DNA of 64,000 nt from Tritrichomonas musculus (GCA_039105265.1 JAPFFF010000010.1:3224001-3288000); one strand, 5' to 3'. Positions 1-12,994 are shown, counted from the stretch's first letter. Notes: generated by a model from the sequence alone, not told the origin. Numbers and translations: made by a program.

Positions 1-144
1 ATGTTTCACTTATGGTGTTGCTTCTCTAATTTATTTTTTTTTCGAAATGATTTTTTTTGTTATTTGTTTTTAGGTAAAAAACATCATTAATTATTATATG
101 TATTCAATTTTTGGAATTATTTATGTGAAAATTTTCTAAATTGA

Positions 145-191
145 TTGACTATTTATCGAAGAAAATAGATATGTGTTTTGACTATTTATCG
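145..191 (+). promoter_or_regulatory. Paired direct repeat in the hsp70 leader
   Basis: The 14-base word TTGACTATTTATCG occurs twice (145-158 and 178-191), about 190-220 bases before the hsp70 ATG. The pair is kept in every unit, starting near 3702, 7259, 10543 and 14084 in units 2-5. Spacing and conservation suggest a transcription-factor site, but the array itself is nearly identical, so conservation is weak evidence. No convincing canonical heat-shock element was found. Confidence 0.35.
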
Positions 192-336
192 TCATAAAAA
201 TATTGAATGAATTCCTCTCAATCATTTTCAATATATTTGAATGATTTTCTCTCAATTTTGATTCTCCCGACCATTTAACATTTGTGAGAATGTATACAAT
301 TTTGAATGATACTAAGAAAAATGTAAATTTTAAAAA

Positions 337-344
337 TCATTTTT
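337..344 (+). promoter_or_regulatory. Candidate initiator (Inr) of hsp70
   Basis: TCATTTTT fits the trichomonad initiator pattern TCA(Y)T(T/A) and lies about 22 bases before the hsp70 ATG. The same site occurs at 3894, 7451, 10735 and 14276 in units 2-5. No TATA-box argument can be made in such AT-rich DNA. Confidence 0.45.
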
Positions 345-365
345 TTTATTTGAAACACAAAACAA

Positions 366-2333
366 ATGTCAGCAGTCGGAATTGATCTTGGTACTACTTA
401 TTCATGCGTTGGTGTCTTTCGCCACAACAGAGTAGATATCATTGCAAACGATATGGGTAATCGTACAACACCATCTTATGTCGCTTTTACAGATGAAGAA
501 CGTCTTGTCGGTGATGCAGCAAAGAACCAAGCAGCCATGAATCCAACAAACACAGTATTCGATGCAAAACGTATGATTGGGCGTAAGTTTTCAGATCCAA
601 TTGTTCAAAAAGATATGCAACACTGGCCATTCAAAGTTGTTCGTGGAGACGCAGACAGGCCACGAATTCAAGTCCAATGGAAAGGTGAGACAAAGCAATT
701 TTATCCAGAAGAAATTTCAGCTATGGTTTTAGGTAAAATGAAAGAAGTCGCAGAAACGCAATTAACAGAAAAAGTTACAGATGCAGTTGTTACAGTTCCT
801 GCTTATTTCAACGATGGACAACGTCAAGCTACTAAAGATGCAGGTGTGATTGCAGGATTAAATGTTCTTCGTATTATCAATGAACCAACAGCAGCAGCAA
901 TTGCATTCGGATTAAATGAGAAATCAGACAAAGAACGTCATGTTCTTATCTTCGATCTTGGAGGTGGTACATTCGATGTTTCACTTCTTGATATTGATGG
1001 AGGTATGTTTGAAGTTAAAGCAACAGCAGGAGACACTCACCTTGGAGGTGAAGACTTTGATAGCAGAATGGTTAACTACTTTGCAGATCGTTTCCAAAAG
1101 AAATTCAAATGCGATCTTCGTCAGTCACCACGTGCACTAAGAACACTTCGTACAGCATGTGAACGTGCTAAGAGAACATTATCAACAGCAACTACAGCTT
1201 CAATCATTTGTGATTCGCTTTATGAAGGACACGATTTCATGGATAACATTTCACGTGCTATGTTTGAAAACTTGAATGATGAATTATTCCGTTCAACAAT
1301 GAATCCAGTTGCACAAGTTTTGAAGGATGCAAATATGTCAAAGAGTGATGTTACAGATATTGTTCTTGTTGGAGGTTCATCCAGAATTCCACGTGTTCAA
1401 CAATTGCTTCAAGATTTCTTCAATGGCAAACAACCATGCCGTGGAGTTGACCCAGATGAAGCTGTTGCATATGGTGCCGCAGTTCAAGCAGCAATCATCA
1501 AAGGAGACACATCAGAAGCAGTCAAAGACATCCTTCTTCTTGATGTTGCACCACTTTCACTTGGTATTGAAACAGCAGGAGAAATCATGACAGTTTTGAT
1601 TCCTCGTAACACTACAATTCCAGCCAAGAAATCACAAGTTTTCACAACATTCAGTGACAACCAACCAGCAGTTACAATCAAAGTTTATGAAGGAGAACGT
1701 TCAAGGACACGAGATAACAATCTTCTTGGTACATTTGATTTAACAGGAATTCCTCCAGCGCCACGTGGAGTTCCACAAATAGAAGTTACCTTTGATGTCA
1801 ACGCCGATGGTATTATGAATGTTTCAGCGCAAGATAAATCTACCGGGAATGTTAAGAAGATCACGATTAAGAATGAGAAAGGACGTCTTTCACAATCCGA
1901 TATCGATAAGATGGTTGCAGATGCCGAGAAATTCAAAGCACAAGATGAAGAAGTTCGTAAGAAAGTTGAAGCCAAGAATGCACTTGAAGGATACTGCTTT
2001 GGAGTTCGTAACTCATTATCGAACGAACAATTTGCGAATGCCATTCCACAGACAGATAAGGACACTATCAACAAAGAAATCAACGACACGCTTGCGTGGG
2101 TTGATGCACATCAAGATGCTGAAGTTTCAGAATTTGAAAGCAAACAAAAAGAACTTGAAAGCAAATTGATGCCAATCATGCAACGCGCATATCAAGGAGC
2201 AGCACCAGGAGGATCCGGAGCCGGAGGTCCAGGTGGAATGCCAGGCGGAATTGATCCAAATATGTTCAACCAAGGTGGCTCAGGTGGAACATCAGGAGGA
2301 CACAGTGGACCACGTGTTGAAGAAGTCGATTAA
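366..2333 (+). CDS. hsp70: Cytosolic heat-shock protein Hsp70, copy 1
   Basis: A 655-residue ATP-dependent chaperone that binds and refolds client proteins in the cytosol. The N-terminal ATPase domain opens with the phosphate loop [13 protein letters not shown] (about residues 5-17) and has the second nucleotide motif [12 protein letters not shown]. The substrate-binding domain and helical lid follow. The tail is Gly-rich with one GGMP motif and ends in EEVD, the TPR co-chaperone signature of cytosolic Hsp70s. Full length for the family; no signal or targeting peptide. The ATG at 366 fits the family N-terminus. The stop is in a TAAA context, which is typical of trichomonad genes. It shares its repeat unit with tRNA-Phe and 5S genes. 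Confidence 0.98.
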   Translation: MSAVGIDLGTTYSCVGVFRHNRVDIIANDMGNRTTPSYVAFTDEERLVGDAAKNQAAMNPTNTVFDAKRMIGRKFSDPIVQKDMQHWPFKVVRGDADRPRIQVQWKGETKQFYPEEISAMVLGKMKEVAETQLTEKVTDAVVTVPAYFNDGQRQATKDAGVIAGLNVLRIINEPTAAAIAFGLNEKSDKERHVLIFDLGGGTFDVSLLDIDGGMFEVKATAGDTHLGGEDFDSRMVNYFADRFQKKFKCDLRQSPRALRTLRTACERAKRTLSTATTASIICDSLYEGHDFMDNISRAMFENLNDELFRSTMNPVAQVLKDANMSKSDVTDIVLVGGSSRIPRVQQLLQDFFNGKQPCRGVDPDEAVAYGAAVQAAIIKGDTSEAVKDILLLDVAPLSLGIETAGEIMTVLIPRNTTIPAKKSQVFTTFSDNQPAVTIKVYEGERSRTRDNNLLGTFDLTGIPPAPRGVPQIEVTFDVNADGIMNVSAQDKSTGNVKKITIKNEKGRLSQSDIDKMVADAEKFKAQDEEVRKKVEAKNALEGYCFGVRNSLSNEQFANAIPQTDKDTINKEINDTLAWVDAHQDAEVSEFESKQKELESKLMPIMQRAYQGAAPGGSGAGGPGGMPGGIDPNMFNQGGSGGTSGGHSGPRVEEVD

Positions 2334-2596
2334 ATTCCTATGTAATTGAATTTTTTTTTAACTTAATTCAACAAAATTGCAAAAACAAATTGTAAATTAA
2401 TAAAAGCATGTTAATATTTTATTTTAAAATTAAATCAAATATTCTTTTATTATTTTAAAACTAACTCATTTCTATTATGAAAGTAAATCAGAGAATGATA
2501 GCATTTAAAAGAAAAGAGTGACATTTTTTTATTATTATTATTATTGTCAAATGCCAGAATAAAATTAAATAAATGTAATTAATTAAGAACATTAGC

Positions 2597-2669
2597 GGGA
2601 CTTTAGCTCACCTGGGAGAGCGTACGACTGAAGATCGTAAGGTACGTGGTTCGAGTCCGCGAAGTCCCA
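2597..2669 (+). tRNA. tRNA-Phe (GAA), copy 1
   Basis: The 73-base cloverleaf has a perfect 7-bp acceptor (GGGACTT with AAGTCCC), discriminator A, TAGCTCA D-arm start, anticodon loop CTGAAGA (anticodon GAA) on a 5-bp stem, and a T arm with TTCGAGT. There is no intron and no encoded CCA. A T run directly downstream can act as the Pol III terminator. Confidence 0.97.
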
Positions 2670-3119
2670 AAATATATTTTTTTTTTATTTATTTATTTTT
2701 GTCGAAAATCAAAATGATTTTAAAATTTATAAATAAGAAATATAAAGTTTTCTTTTTTGTTTTTGTTTTCCATATATATTTATATTTATGTTAACACGTA
2801 TGCTGAAGAAACTGTCAATAAAAATAAAAAAATTGTTTTCATTTGAAATCAATTGAGTAATACATTTGAAATAAAAATAAGAATAAAAATGAAATTTATA
2901 TCAATTTAAAAGATAAAGAGTTATATTTTAATAATTGTTATAAAATTGATTAAATGATAAGTGAAGATTGTCATAAAAATACATGACAAAACAAGACAAG
3001 ACAAAATAAAAAAAAAAATTTCACAATAAAATTTATATATAATAAAGATAATAGGAAAAACAGTTAAAGTAATATAAGAAATGATATAAGTTTAAGAGTG
3101 AAGAATAGACTAATTTATT

Positions 3120-3236
3120 GAAGCGGCCATACCCGGCTGGATACATCCAGCTCCATTCCGAACCTGGAAATTAAGCAGTCGCGGGCTGCATCAGTACTGG
3201 GCTGGGTGACTTCCCGGGAACGTGTAGTGTCGCTTC
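3120..3236 (+). rRNA. 5S rRNA, unit 1 copy A
   Basis: About 117 bases with 5S hallmarks. The ends pair (GAAGCGGC with GTCGCTTC), the CCATTCCGAACCTGGAAATT loop-B region is present, and so is the internal control region around AAGCAGTCGCGGGCTGCATCAGTACTGGG. A T run at the 3' side is the Pol III terminator. The box GAATAGACTAATTTATT sits immediately upstream. Confidence 0.96.
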
Positions 3237-3393
3237 CTTTTTTTTCTTTTATAATATATATATATAATAGAAGAATACAAATATATTTTTGTTAATTTTA
3301 TCAAAGCTACATTTTAAAAATCATTAAAAAAAAGCGGTTATAATAATATGCTAAATGATATAATTTTAAGAATGGAGAATAGACTAATTTATT

Positions 3394-3510
3394 GAAGCGG
3401 CCATACCCGGCTGGATACATCCAGCTCCATTCCGAACCTGGAAATTAAGCAGTCGCGGGCTGCATCAGTACTGGGCTGGGTGACTTCCCGGGAACGTGTA
3501 GTGTCGCTTC
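3394..3510 (+). rRNA. 5S rRNA, unit 1 copy B
   Basis: The transcript sequence matches copy A 274 bases upstream, with the same upstream box and a T-run terminator. The spacer between the copies has a short TA repeat. Confidence 0.96.
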
Positions 3511-3922
3511 CTTTTTTTCTTTTCTTTTTATTAATAATATATTATATATATCTTTATATGTTTCACTTATGGTGTTGCTTCTCTAATTTATTTTTTTTTC
3601 GAAATGATTTTTTTTGTTATTTGTTTTTAGGTAAAAAACATCATTAATTATTATATGTATTCAATTTTTGGAATTATTTATGTGAAAATTTTCTAAATTG
3701 ATTGACTATTTATCGAAGAAAATAGATATGTGTTTTGACTATTTATCGTCATAAAAATATTGAATGAATTCCTCTCAATCATTTTCAATATATTTGAATG
3801 ATTTTCTCTCAATTTTGATTCTCCCGACCATTTAACATTTGTGAGAATGTATACAATTTTGAATGATACTAAGAAAAATGTAAATTTTAAAAATCATTTT
3901 TTTTATTTGAAACACAAAACAA

Positions 3923-5890
3923 ATGTCAGCAGTCGGAATTGATCTTGGTACTACTTATTCATGCGTTGGTGTCTTTCGCCACAACAGAGTAGATATCATT
4001 GCAAACGATATGGGTAATCGTACAACACCATCTTATGTCGCTTTTACAGATGAAGAACGTCTTGTCGGTGATGCAGCAAAGAACCAAGCAGCCATGAATC
4101 CAACAAACACAGTATTCGATGCAAAACGTATGATTGGGCGTAAGTTTTCAGATCCAATTGTTCAAAAAGATATGCAACACTGGCCATTCAAAGTTGTTCG
4201 TGGAGACGCAGACAGGCCACGAATTCAAGTCCAATGGAAAGGTGAGACAAAGCAATTTTATCCAGAAGAAATTTCAGCTATGGTTTTAGGTAAAATGAAA
4301 GAAGTCGCAGAAACGCAATTAACAGAAAAAGTTACAGATGCAGTTGTTACAGTTCCTGCTTATTTCAACGATGGACAACGTCAAGCTACTAAAGATGCAG
4401 GTGTGATTGCAGGATTAAATGTTCTTCGTATTATCAATGAACCAACAGCAGCAGCAATTGCATTCGGATTAAATGAGAAATCAGACAAAGAACGTCATGT
4501 TCTTATCTTCGATCTTGGAGGTGGTACATTCGATGTTTCACTTCTTGATATTGATGGAGGTATGTTTGAAGTTAAAGCAACAGCAGGAGACACTCACCTT
4601 GGAGGTGAAGACTTTGATAGCAGAATGGTTAACTACTTTGCAGATCGTTTCCAAAAGAAATTCAAATGCGATCTTCGTCAGTCACCACGTGCACTAAGAA
4701 CACTTCGTACAGCATGTGAACGTGCTAAGAGAACATTATCAACAGCAACTACAGCTTCAATCATTTGTGATTCGCTTTATGAAGGACACGATTTCATGGA
4801 TAACATTTCACGTGCTATGTTTGAAAACTTGAATGATGAATTATTCCGTTCAACAATGAATCCAGTTGCACAAGTTTTGAAGGATGCAAATATGTCAAAG
4901 AGTGATGTTACAGATATTGTTCTTGTTGGAGGTTCATCCAGAATTCCACGTGTTCAACAATTGCTTCAAGATTTCTTCAATGGCAAACAACCATGCCGTG
5001 GAGTTGACCCAGATGAAGCTGTTGCATATGGTGCCGCAGTTCAAGCAGCAATCATCAAAGGAGACACATCAGAAGCAGTCAAAGACATCCTTCTTCTTGA
5101 TGTTGCACCACTTTCACTTGGTATTGAAACAGCAGGAGAAATCATGACAGTTTTGATTCCTCGTAACACTACAATTCCAGCCAAGAAATCACAAGTTTTC
5201 ACAACATTCAGTGACAACCAACCAGCAGTTACAATCAAAGTTTATGAAGGAGAACGTTCAAGGACACGAGATAACAATCTTCTTGGTACATTTGATTTAA
5301 CAGGAATTCCTCCAGCGCCACGTGGAGTTCCACAAATAGAAGTTACCTTTGATGTCAACGCCGATGGTATTATGAATGTTTCAGCGCAAGATAAATCTAC
5401 CGGGAATGTTAAGAAGATCACGATTAAGAATGAGAAAGGACGTCTTTCACAATCCGATATCGATAAGATGGTTGCAGATGCCGAGAAATTCAAAGCACAA
5501 GATGAAGAAGTTCGTAAGAAAGTTGAAGCCAAGAATGCACTTGAAGGATACTGCTTTGGAGTTCGTAACTCATTATCGAACGAACAATTTGCGAATGCCA
5601 TTCCACAGACAGATAAGGACACTATCAACAAAGAAATCAACGACACGCTTGCGTGGGTTGATGCACATCAAGATGCTGAAGTTTCAGAATTTGAAAGCAA
5701 ACAAAAAGAACTTGAAAGCAAATTGATGCCAATCATGCAACGCGCATATCAAGGAGCAGCACCAGGAGGATCCGGAGCCGGAGGTCCAGGTGGAATGCCA
5801 GGCGGAATTGATCCAAATATGTTCAACCAAGGTGGCTCAGGTGGAACATCAGGAGGACACAGTGGACCACGTGTTGAAGAAGTCGATTAA
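3923..5890 (+). CDS. hsp70: Cytosolic heat-shock protein Hsp70, copy 2
   Basis: The 655-residue protein is identical to copy 1: N-terminal ATPase signatures, Gly-rich tail and EEVD end. The leader is also the same, with the paired direct repeat and the candidate Inr at 3894. It is one of four copies with identical protein products, which points to recent amplification or strong homogenisation. Confidence 0.98.
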   Translation: MSAVGIDLGTTYSCVGVFRHNRVDIIANDMGNRTTPSYVAFTDEERLVGDAAKNQAAMNPTNTVFDAKRMIGRKFSDPIVQKDMQHWPFKVVRGDADRPRIQVQWKGETKQFYPEEISAMVLGKMKEVAETQLTEKVTDAVVTVPAYFNDGQRQATKDAGVIAGLNVLRIINEPTAAAIAFGLNEKSDKERHVLIFDLGGGTFDVSLLDIDGGMFEVKATAGDTHLGGEDFDSRMVNYFADRFQKKFKCDLRQSPRALRTLRTACERAKRTLSTATTASIICDSLYEGHDFMDNISRAMFENLNDELFRSTMNPVAQVLKDANMSKSDVTDIVLVGGSSRIPRVQQLLQDFFNGKQPCRGVDPDEAVAYGAAVQAAIIKGDTSEAVKDILLLDVAPLSLGIETAGEIMTVLIPRNTTIPAKKSQVFTTFSDNQPAVTIKVYEGERSRTRDNNLLGTFDLTGIPPAPRGVPQIEVTFDVNADGIMNVSAQDKSTGNVKKITIKNEKGRLSQSDIDKMVADAEKFKAQDEEVRKKVEAKNALEGYCFGVRNSLSNEQFANAIPQTDKDTINKEINDTLAWVDAHQDAEVSEFESKQKELESKLMPIMQRAYQGAAPGGSGAGGPGGMPGGIDPNMFNQGGSGGTSGGHSGPRVEEVD

Positions 5891-6153
5891 ATTCCTATGT
5901 AATTGAATTTTTTTTTAACTTAATTCAACAAAATTGCAAAAACAAATTGTAAATTAATAAAAGCATGTTAATATTTTATTTTAAAATTAAATCAAATATT
6001 CTTTTATTATTTTAAAACTAACTCATTTCTATTATGAAAGTAAATCAGAGAATGATAGCATTTAAAAGAAAAGAGTGACATTTTTTTATTATTATTATTA
6101 TTGTCAAATGCCAGAATAAAATTAAATAAATGTAATTAATTAAGAACATTAGC

Positions 6154-6226
6154 GGGACTTTAGCTCACCTGGGAGAGCGTACGACTGAAGATCGTAAGGT
6201 ACGTGGTTCGAGTCCGCGAAGTCCCA
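6154..6226 (+). tRNA. tRNA-Phe (GAA), copy 2
   Basis: Same 73-base gene as copy 1, with the same acceptor and GAA anticodon. Confidence 0.97.
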
Positions 6227-6676
6227 AAATATATTTTTTTTTTATTTATTTATTTTTGTCGAAAATCAAAATGATTTTAAAATTTATAAATAAGAAATAT
6301 AAAGTTTTCTTTTTTGTTTTTGTTTTCCATATATATTTATATTTATGTTAACACGTATGCTGAAGAAACTGTCAATAAAAATAAAAAAATTGTTTTCATT
6401 TGAAATCAATTGAGTAATACATTTGAAATAAAAATAAGAATAAAAATGAAATTTATATCAATTTAAAAGATAAAGAGTTATATTTTAATAATTGTTATAA
6501 AATTGATTAAATGATAAGTGAAGATTGTCATAAAAATACATGACAAAACAAGACAAGACAAAATAAAAAAAAAAATTTCACAATAAAATTTATATATAAT
6601 AAAGATAATAGGAAAAACAGTTAAAGTAATATAAGAAATGATATAAGTTTAAGAGTGAAGAATAGACTAATTTATT

Positions 6677-6793
6677 GAAGCGGCCATACCCGGCTGGATA
6701 CATCCAGCTCCATTCCGAACCTGGAAATTAAGCAGTCGCGGGCTGCATCAGTACTGGGCTGGGTGACTTCCCGGGAACGTGTAGTGTCGCTTC
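6677..6793 (+). rRNA. 5S rRNA, unit 2 copy A
   Basis: Same sequence and flanks as unit 1 copy A; the T-run terminator follows. Confidence 0.96.
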
Positions 6794-6950
6794 CTTTTTT
6801 TTCTTTTATAATATATATATATAATAGAAGAATACAAATATATTTTTGTTAATTTTATCAAAGCTACATTTTAAAAATCATTAAAAAAAAGCGGTTATAA
6901 TAATATGCTAAATGATATAATTTTAAGAATGGAGAATAGACTAATTTATT

Positions 6951-7067
6951 GAAGCGGCCATACCCGGCTGGATACATCCAGCTCCATTCCGAACCTGGAA
7001 ATTAAGCAGTCGCGGGCTGCATCAGTACTGGGCTGGGTGACTTCCCGGGAACGTGTAGTGTCGCTTC
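6951..7067 (+). rRNA. 5S rRNA, unit 2 copy B
   Basis: Same sequence and flanks as unit 1 copy B. Confidence 0.96.
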
Positions 7068-7479
7068 CTTTTTTTCTTTTCTTTTTATTAATAATATATT
7101 ATATATATCTTTATATGTTTCACTTATGGTGTTGCTTCTCTAATTTATTTTTTTTTCGAAATGATTTTTTTTGTTATTTGTTTTTAGGTAAAAAACATCA
7201 TTAATTATTATATGTATTCAATTTTTGGAATTATTTATGTGAAAATTTTCTAAATTGATTGACTATTTATCGAAGAAAATAGATATGTGTTTTGACTATT
7301 TATCGTCATAAAAATATTGAATGAATTCCTCTCAATCATTTTCAATATATTTGAATGATTTTCTCTCAATTTTGATTCTCCCGACCATTTAACATTTGTG
7401 AGAATGTATACAATTTTGAATGATACTAAGAAAAATGTAAATTTTAAAAATCATTTTTTTTATTTGAAACACAAAACAA

Positions 7480-9447
7480 ATGTCAGCAGTCGGAATTGAT
7501 CTTGGTACTACTTATTCATGCGTTGGTGTCTTTCGCCACAACAGAGTAGATATCATTGCAAACGATATGGGTAATCGTACAACACCATCTTATGTCGCTT
7601 TTACAGATGAAGAACGTCTTGTCGGTGATGCAGCAAAGAACCAAGCAGCCATGAATCCAACAAACACAGTATTCGATGCAAAACGTATGATTGGGCGTAA
7701 GTTTTCAGATCCAATTGTTCAAAAAGATATGCAACACTGGCCATTCAAAGTTGTTCGTGGAGACGCAGACAGGCCACGAATTCAAGTCCAATGGAAAGGT
7801 GAGACAAAGCAATTTTATCCAGAAGAAATTTCAGCTATGGTTTTAGGTAAAATGAAAGAAGTCGCAGAAACGCAATTAACAGAAAAAGTTACAGATGCAG
7901 TTGTTACAGTTCCTGCTTATTTCAACGATGGACAACGTCAAGCTACTAAAGATGCAGGTGTGATTGCAGGATTAAATGTTCTTCGTATTATCAATGAACC
8001 AACAGCAGCAGCAATTGCATTCGGATTAAATGAGAAATCAGACAAAGAACGTCATGTTCTTATCTTCGATCTTGGAGGTGGTACATTCGATGTTTCACTT
8101 CTTGATATTGATGGAGGTATGTTTGAAGTTAAAGCAACAGCAGGAGACACTCACCTTGGAGGTGAAGACTTTGATAGCAGAATGGTTAACTACTTTGCAG
8201 ATCGTTTCCAAAAGAAATTCAAATGCGATCTTCGTCAGTCACCACGTGCACTAAGAACACTTCGTACAGCATGTGAACGTGCTAAGAGAACATTATCAAC
8301 AGCAACTACAGCTTCAATCATTTGTGATTCGCTTTATGAAGGACACGATTTCATGGATAACATTTCACGTGCTATGTTTGAAAACTTGAATGATGAATTA
8401 TTCCGTTCAACAATGAATCCAGTTGCACAAGTTTTGAAGGATGCAAATATGTCAAAGAGTGATGTTACAGATATTGTTCTTGTTGGAGGTTCATCCAGAA
8501 TTCCACGTGTTCAACAATTGCTTCAAGATTTCTTCAATGGCAAACAACCATGCCGTGGAGTTGACCCAGATGAAGCTGTTGCATATGGTGCCGCAGTTCA
8601 AGCAGCAATCATCAAAGGAGACACATCAGAAGCAGTCAAAGACATCCTTCTTCTTGATGTTGCACCACTTTCACTTGGTATTGAAACAGCAGGAGAAATC
8701 ATGACAGTTTTGATTCCTCGTAACACTACAATTCCAGCCAAGAAATCACAAGTTTTCACAACATTCAGTGACAACCAACCAGCAGTTACAATCAAAGTTT
8801 ATGAAGGAGAACGTTCAAGGACACGAGATAACAATCTTCTTGGTACATTTGATTTAACAGGAATTCCTCCAGCGCCACGTGGAGTTCCACAAATAGAAGT
8901 TACCTTTGATGTCAACGCCGATGGTATTATGAATGTTTCAGCGCAAGATAAATCTACCGGGAATGTTAAGAAGATCACGATTAAGAATGAGAAAGGACGT
9001 CTTTCACAATCCGATATCGATAAGATGGTTGCAGATGCCGAGAAATTCAAAGCACAAGATGAAGAAGTTCGTAAGAAAGTTGAAGCCAAGAATGCACTTG
9101 AAGGATACTGCTTTGGAGTTCGTAACTCATTATCGAACGAACAATTTGCGAATGCCATTCCACAGACAGATAAGGACACTATCAACAAAGAAATCAACGA
9201 CACGCTTGCGTGGGTTGATGCACATCAAGATGCTGAAGTTTCAGAATTTGAAAGCAAACAAAAAGAACTTGAAAGCAAATTGATGCCAATCATGCAACGC
9301 GCATATCAAGGAGCAGCACCAGGAGGATCCGGAGCCGGAGGTCCAGGTGGAATGCCAGGCGGAATTGATCCAAATATGTTCAACCAAGGTGGCTCAGGTG
9401 GAACATCAGGAGGACACAGTGGACCACGTGTTGAAGAAGTCGATTAA
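7480..9447 (+). CDS. hsp70: Cytosolic heat-shock protein Hsp70, copy 3
   Basis: The 655-residue protein is identical to copies 1 and 2 and ends in EEVD. It lies in the short unit with a single 5S gene. The leader and initiator (7451) are unchanged, so expression should equal that of its neighbours if the unit promoters act independently. Confidence 0.98.
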   Translation: MSAVGIDLGTTYSCVGVFRHNRVDIIANDMGNRTTPSYVAFTDEERLVGDAAKNQAAMNPTNTVFDAKRMIGRKFSDPIVQKDMQHWPFKVVRGDADRPRIQVQWKGETKQFYPEEISAMVLGKMKEVAETQLTEKVTDAVVTVPAYFNDGQRQATKDAGVIAGLNVLRIINEPTAAAIAFGLNEKSDKERHVLIFDLGGGTFDVSLLDIDGGMFEVKATAGDTHLGGEDFDSRMVNYFADRFQKKFKCDLRQSPRALRTLRTACERAKRTLSTATTASIICDSLYEGHDFMDNISRAMFENLNDELFRSTMNPVAQVLKDANMSKSDVTDIVLVGGSSRIPRVQQLLQDFFNGKQPCRGVDPDEAVAYGAAVQAAIIKGDTSEAVKDILLLDVAPLSLGIETAGEIMTVLIPRNTTIPAKKSQVFTTFSDNQPAVTIKVYEGERSRTRDNNLLGTFDLTGIPPAPRGVPQIEVTFDVNADGIMNVSAQDKSTGNVKKITIKNEKGRLSQSDIDKMVADAEKFKAQDEEVRKKVEAKNALEGYCFGVRNSLSNEQFANAIPQTDKDTINKEINDTLAWVDAHQDAEVSEFESKQKELESKLMPIMQRAYQGAAPGGSGAGGPGGMPGGIDPNMFNQGGSGGTSGGHSGPRVEEVD

Positions 9448-9710
9448 ATTCCTATGTAATTGAATTTTTTTTTAACTTAATTCAACAAAATTGCAAAAAC
9501 AAATTGTAAATTAATAAAAGCATGTTAATATTTTATTTTAAAATTAAATCAAATATTCTTTTATTATTTTAAAACTAACTCATTTCTATTATGAAAGTAA
9601 ATCAGAGAATGATAGCATTTAAAAGAAAAGAGTGACATTTTTTTATTATTATTATTATTGTCAAATGCCAGAATAAAATTAAATAAATGTAATTAATTAA
9701 GAACATTAGC

Positions 9711-9783
9711 GGGACTTTAGCTCACCTGGGAGAGCGTACGACTGAAGATCGTAAGGTACGTGGTTCGAGTCCGCGAAGTCCCA
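9711..9783 (+). tRNA. tRNA-Phe (GAA), copy 3
   Basis: Same 73-base gene as copy 1. Confidence 0.97.
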
Positions 9784-10233
9784 AAATATATTTTTTTTTT
9801 ATTTATTTATTTTTGTCGAAAATCAAAATGATTTTAAAATTTATAAATAAGAAATATAAAGTTTTCTTTTTTGTTTTTGTTTTCCATATATATTTATATT
9901 TATGTTAACACGTATGCTGAAGAAACTGTCAATAAAAATAAAAAAATTGTTTTCATTTGAAATCAATTGAGTAATACATTTGAAATAAAAATAAGAATAA
10001 AAATGAAATTTATATCAATTTAAAAGATAAAGAGTTATATTTTAATAATTGTTATAAAATTGATTAAATGATAAGTGAAGATTGTCATAAAAATACATGA
10101 CAAAACAAGACAAGACAAAATAAAAAAAAAAATTTCACAATAAAATTTATATATAATAAAGATAATAGGAAAAACAGTTAAAGTAATATAAGAAATGATA
10201 TAAGTTTAAGAGTGAAGAATAGACTAATTTATT

Positions 10234-10350
10234 GAAGCGGCCATACCCGGCTGGATACATCCAGCTCCATTCCGAACCTGGAAATTAAGCAGTCGCGGGC
10301 TGCATCAGTACTGGGCTGGGTGACTTCCCGGGAACGTGTAGTGTCGCTTC
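10234..10350 (+). rRNA. 5S rRNA, unit 3 single hybrid copy
   Basis: An intact 5S gene. The upstream flank (AAGTTTAAGAGTGAAG) is that of copy A; the downstream flank (T run, then TTATTAATAATAT) is that of copy B. The gene is therefore the product of recombination between the two. Confidence 0.96.
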
Positions 10351-10763
10351 CTTTTTTTCTTTTCTTTTTATTAATAATATATTATATATATCTTTATATG
10401 TTTCACTTATGGTGTTGCTTCTCTAATTTATTTTTTTTTCGAAATGATTTTTTTTTGTTATTTGTTTTTAGGTAAAAAACATCATTAATTATTATATGTA
10501 TTCAATTTTTGGAATTATTTATGTGAAAATTTTCTAAATTGATTGACTATTTATCGAAGAAAATAGATATGTGTTTTGACTATTTATCGTCATAAAAATA
10601 TTGAATGAATTCCTCTCAATCATTTTCAATATATTTGAATGATTTTCTCTCAATTTTGATTCTCCCGACCATTTAACATTTGTGAGAATGTATACAATTT
10701 TGAATGATACTAAGAAAAATGTAAATTTTAAAAATCATTTTTTTTATTTGAAACACAAAACAA

Positions 10764-12731
10764 ATGTCAGCAGTCGGAATTGATCTTGGTACTACTTATT
10801 CATGCGTTGGTGTCTTTCGCCACAACAGAGTAGATATCATTGCAAACGATATGGGTAATCGTACAACACCATCTTATGTCGCTTTTACAGATGAAGAACG
10901 TCTTGTCGGTGATGCAGCAAAGAACCAAGCAGCCATGAATCCAACAAACACAGTATTCGATGCAAAACGTATGATTGGGCGTAAGTTTTCAGATCCAATT
11001 GTTCAAAAAGATATGCAACACTGGCCATTCAAAGTTGTTCGTGGAGACGCAGACAGGCCACGAATTCAAGTCCAATGGAAAGGTGAGACAAAGCAATTTT
11101 ATCCAGAAGAAATTTCAGCTATGGTTTTAGGTAAAATGAAAGAAGTCGCAGAAACGCAATTAACAGAAAAAGTTACAGATGCAGTTGTTACAGTTCCTGC
11201 TTATTTCAACGATGGACAACGTCAAGCTACTAAAGATGCAGGTGTGATTGCAGGATTAAATGTTCTTCGTATTATCAATGAACCAACAGCAGCAGCAATT
11301 GCATTCGGATTAAATGAGAAATCAGACAAAGAACGTCATGTTCTTATCTTCGATCTTGGAGGTGGTACATTCGATGTTTCACTTCTTGATATTGATGGAG
11401 GTATGTTTGAAGTTAAAGCAACAGCAGGAGACACTCACCTTGGAGGTGAAGACTTTGATAGCAGAATGGTTAACTACTTTGCAGATCGTTTCCAAAAGAA
11501 ATTCAAATGCGATCTTCGTCAGTCACCACGTGCACTAAGAACACTTCGTACAGCATGTGAACGTGCTAAGAGAACATTATCAACAGCAACTACAGCTTCA
11601 ATCATTTGTGATTCGCTTTATGAAGGACACGATTTCATGGATAACATTTCACGTGCTATGTTTGAAAACTTGAATGATGAATTATTCCGTTCAACAATGA
11701 ATCCAGTTGCACAAGTTTTGAAGGATGCAAATATGTCAAAGAGTGATGTTACAGATATTGTTCTTGTTGGAGGTTCATCCAGAATTCCACGTGTTCAACA
11801 ATTGCTTCAAGATTTCTTCAATGGCAAACAACCATGCCGTGGAGTTGACCCAGATGAAGCTGTTGCATATGGTGCCGCAGTTCAAGCAGCAATCATCAAA
11901 GGAGACACATCAGAAGCAGTCAAAGACATCCTTCTTCTTGATGTTGCACCACTTTCACTTGGTATTGAAACAGCAGGAGAAATCATGACAGTTTTGATTC
12001 CTCGTAACACTACAATTCCAGCCAAGAAATCACAAGTTTTCACAACATTCAGTGACAACCAACCAGCAGTTACAATCAAAGTTTATGAAGGAGAACGTTC
12101 AAGGACACGAGATAACAATCTTCTTGGTACATTTGATTTAACAGGAATTCCTCCAGCGCCACGTGGAGTTCCACAAATAGAAGTTACCTTTGATGTCAAC
12201 GCCGATGGTATTATGAATGTTTCAGCGCAAGATAAATCTACCGGGAATGTTAAGAAGATCACGATTAAGAATGAGAAAGGACGTCTTTCACAATCCGATA
12301 TCGATAAGATGGTTGCAGATGCCGAGAAATTCAAAGCACAAGATGAAGAAGTTCGTAAGAAAGTTGAAGCCAAGAATGCACTTGAAGGATACTGCTTTGG
12401 AGTTCGTAACTCATTATCGAACGAACAATTTGCGAATGCCATTCCACAGACAGATAAGGACACTATCAACAAAGAAATCAACGACACGCTTGCGTGGGTT
12501 GATGCACATCAAGATGCTGAAGTTTCAGAATTTGAAAGCAAACAAAAAGAACTTGAAAGCAAATTGATGCCAATCATGCAACGCGCATATCAAGGAGCAG
12601 CACCAGGAGGATCCGGAGCCGGAGGTCCAGGTGGAATGCCAGGCGGAATTGATCCAAATATGTTCAACCAAGGTGGCTCAGGTGGAACATCAGGAGGACA
12701 CAGTGGACCACGTGTTGAAGAAGTCGATTAA
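10764..12731 (+). CDS. hsp70: Cytosolic heat-shock protein Hsp70, copy 4
   Basis: The 655-residue protein is identical to copies 1-3. The leader has one extra T in a T run. The downstream half of its unit belongs to the unit-5 type, so this gene sits on the left side of an apparent conversion or crossover boundary. Confidence 0.98.
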   Translation: MSAVGIDLGTTYSCVGVFRHNRVDIIANDMGNRTTPSYVAFTDEERLVGDAAKNQAAMNPTNTVFDAKRMIGRKFSDPIVQKDMQHWPFKVVRGDADRPRIQVQWKGETKQFYPEEISAMVLGKMKEVAETQLTEKVTDAVVTVPAYFNDGQRQATKDAGVIAGLNVLRIINEPTAAAIAFGLNEKSDKERHVLIFDLGGGTFDVSLLDIDGGMFEVKATAGDTHLGGEDFDSRMVNYFADRFQKKFKCDLRQSPRALRTLRTACERAKRTLSTATTASIICDSLYEGHDFMDNISRAMFENLNDELFRSTMNPVAQVLKDANMSKSDVTDIVLVGGSSRIPRVQQLLQDFFNGKQPCRGVDPDEAVAYGAAVQAAIIKGDTSEAVKDILLLDVAPLSLGIETAGEIMTVLIPRNTTIPAKKSQVFTTFSDNQPAVTIKVYEGERSRTRDNNLLGTFDLTGIPPAPRGVPQIEVTFDVNADGIMNVSAQDKSTGNVKKITIKNEKGRLSQSDIDKMVADAEKFKAQDEEVRKKVEAKNALEGYCFGVRNSLSNEQFANAIPQTDKDTINKEINDTLAWVDAHQDAEVSEFESKQKELESKLMPIMQRAYQGAAPGGSGAGGPGGMPGGIDPNMFNQGGSGGTSGGHSGPRVEEVD

Positions 12732-12994
12732 ATTCCTATGTAATTGAATTTTTTTTTAACTTAATTCAACAAAATTGCAAAAACAAATTGTAAATTAATA
12801 AAAGCATGTTAATATTTTATTTTAAAATTAAATCAAATATTCTTTTATTATTTTAAAACTAACTCATTTCTATTATGAAAGTAAATCAGAGAATGATAGC
12901 ATTTAAAAGAAAAGAGTGACATTTTTTTATTATTATTATTATTGTCAAATGCCAGAATAAAATTAAATAAATGTAATTAATTAAGAACATTAGC

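Larger units (their letters stand above)
1..3557 (+). repeat. Tandem unit 1: hsp70, tRNA-Phe, 5S, 5S
   Basis: First of five head-to-tail units. The boundary is set at the window start; the true array extends further left, because this unit already contains the complete hsp70 leader. Unit 2 repeats it at a constant offset of 3557 bases with no length change. Gene order is hsp70, about 260 bases of spacer, tRNA-Phe, about 450 bases of spacer, then two 5S genes 274 bases apart. A Pol II gene and two kinds of Pol III gene are therefore amplified as one block. Confidence 0.95.
3558..7114 (+). repeat. Tandem unit 2: hsp70, tRNA-Phe, 5S, 5S
   Basis: Same length (3557 bases) and gene order as unit 1. 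No base difference was noticed by eye in the coding and RNA regions. Confidence 0.95.
7115..10397 (+). repeat. Tandem unit 3, short form with a single 5S gene
   Basis: 3283 bases, 274 shorter than units 1 and 2, which is exactly one 5S-to-5S period. Its single 5S has the upstream flank of the usual first 5S and the downstream flank of the usual second 5S. This is what unequal exchange between the two 5S copies would leave. Confidence 0.95.

Noticed and set aside
210-300. Possible heat-shock elements (GAA/TTC words) in the hsp70 leader
   Set aside because: GAA and TTC triplets occur but not with the regular 5-base spacing of at least three inverted nGAAn units. Frequent by chance in this composition.
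1685-2089. A 134-codon antisense frame inside hsp70, present in all five copies
   Set aside because: Its recurrence is only due to the identical hsp70 copies. The protein has no recognisable features and lies wholly opposite a conserved coding region.
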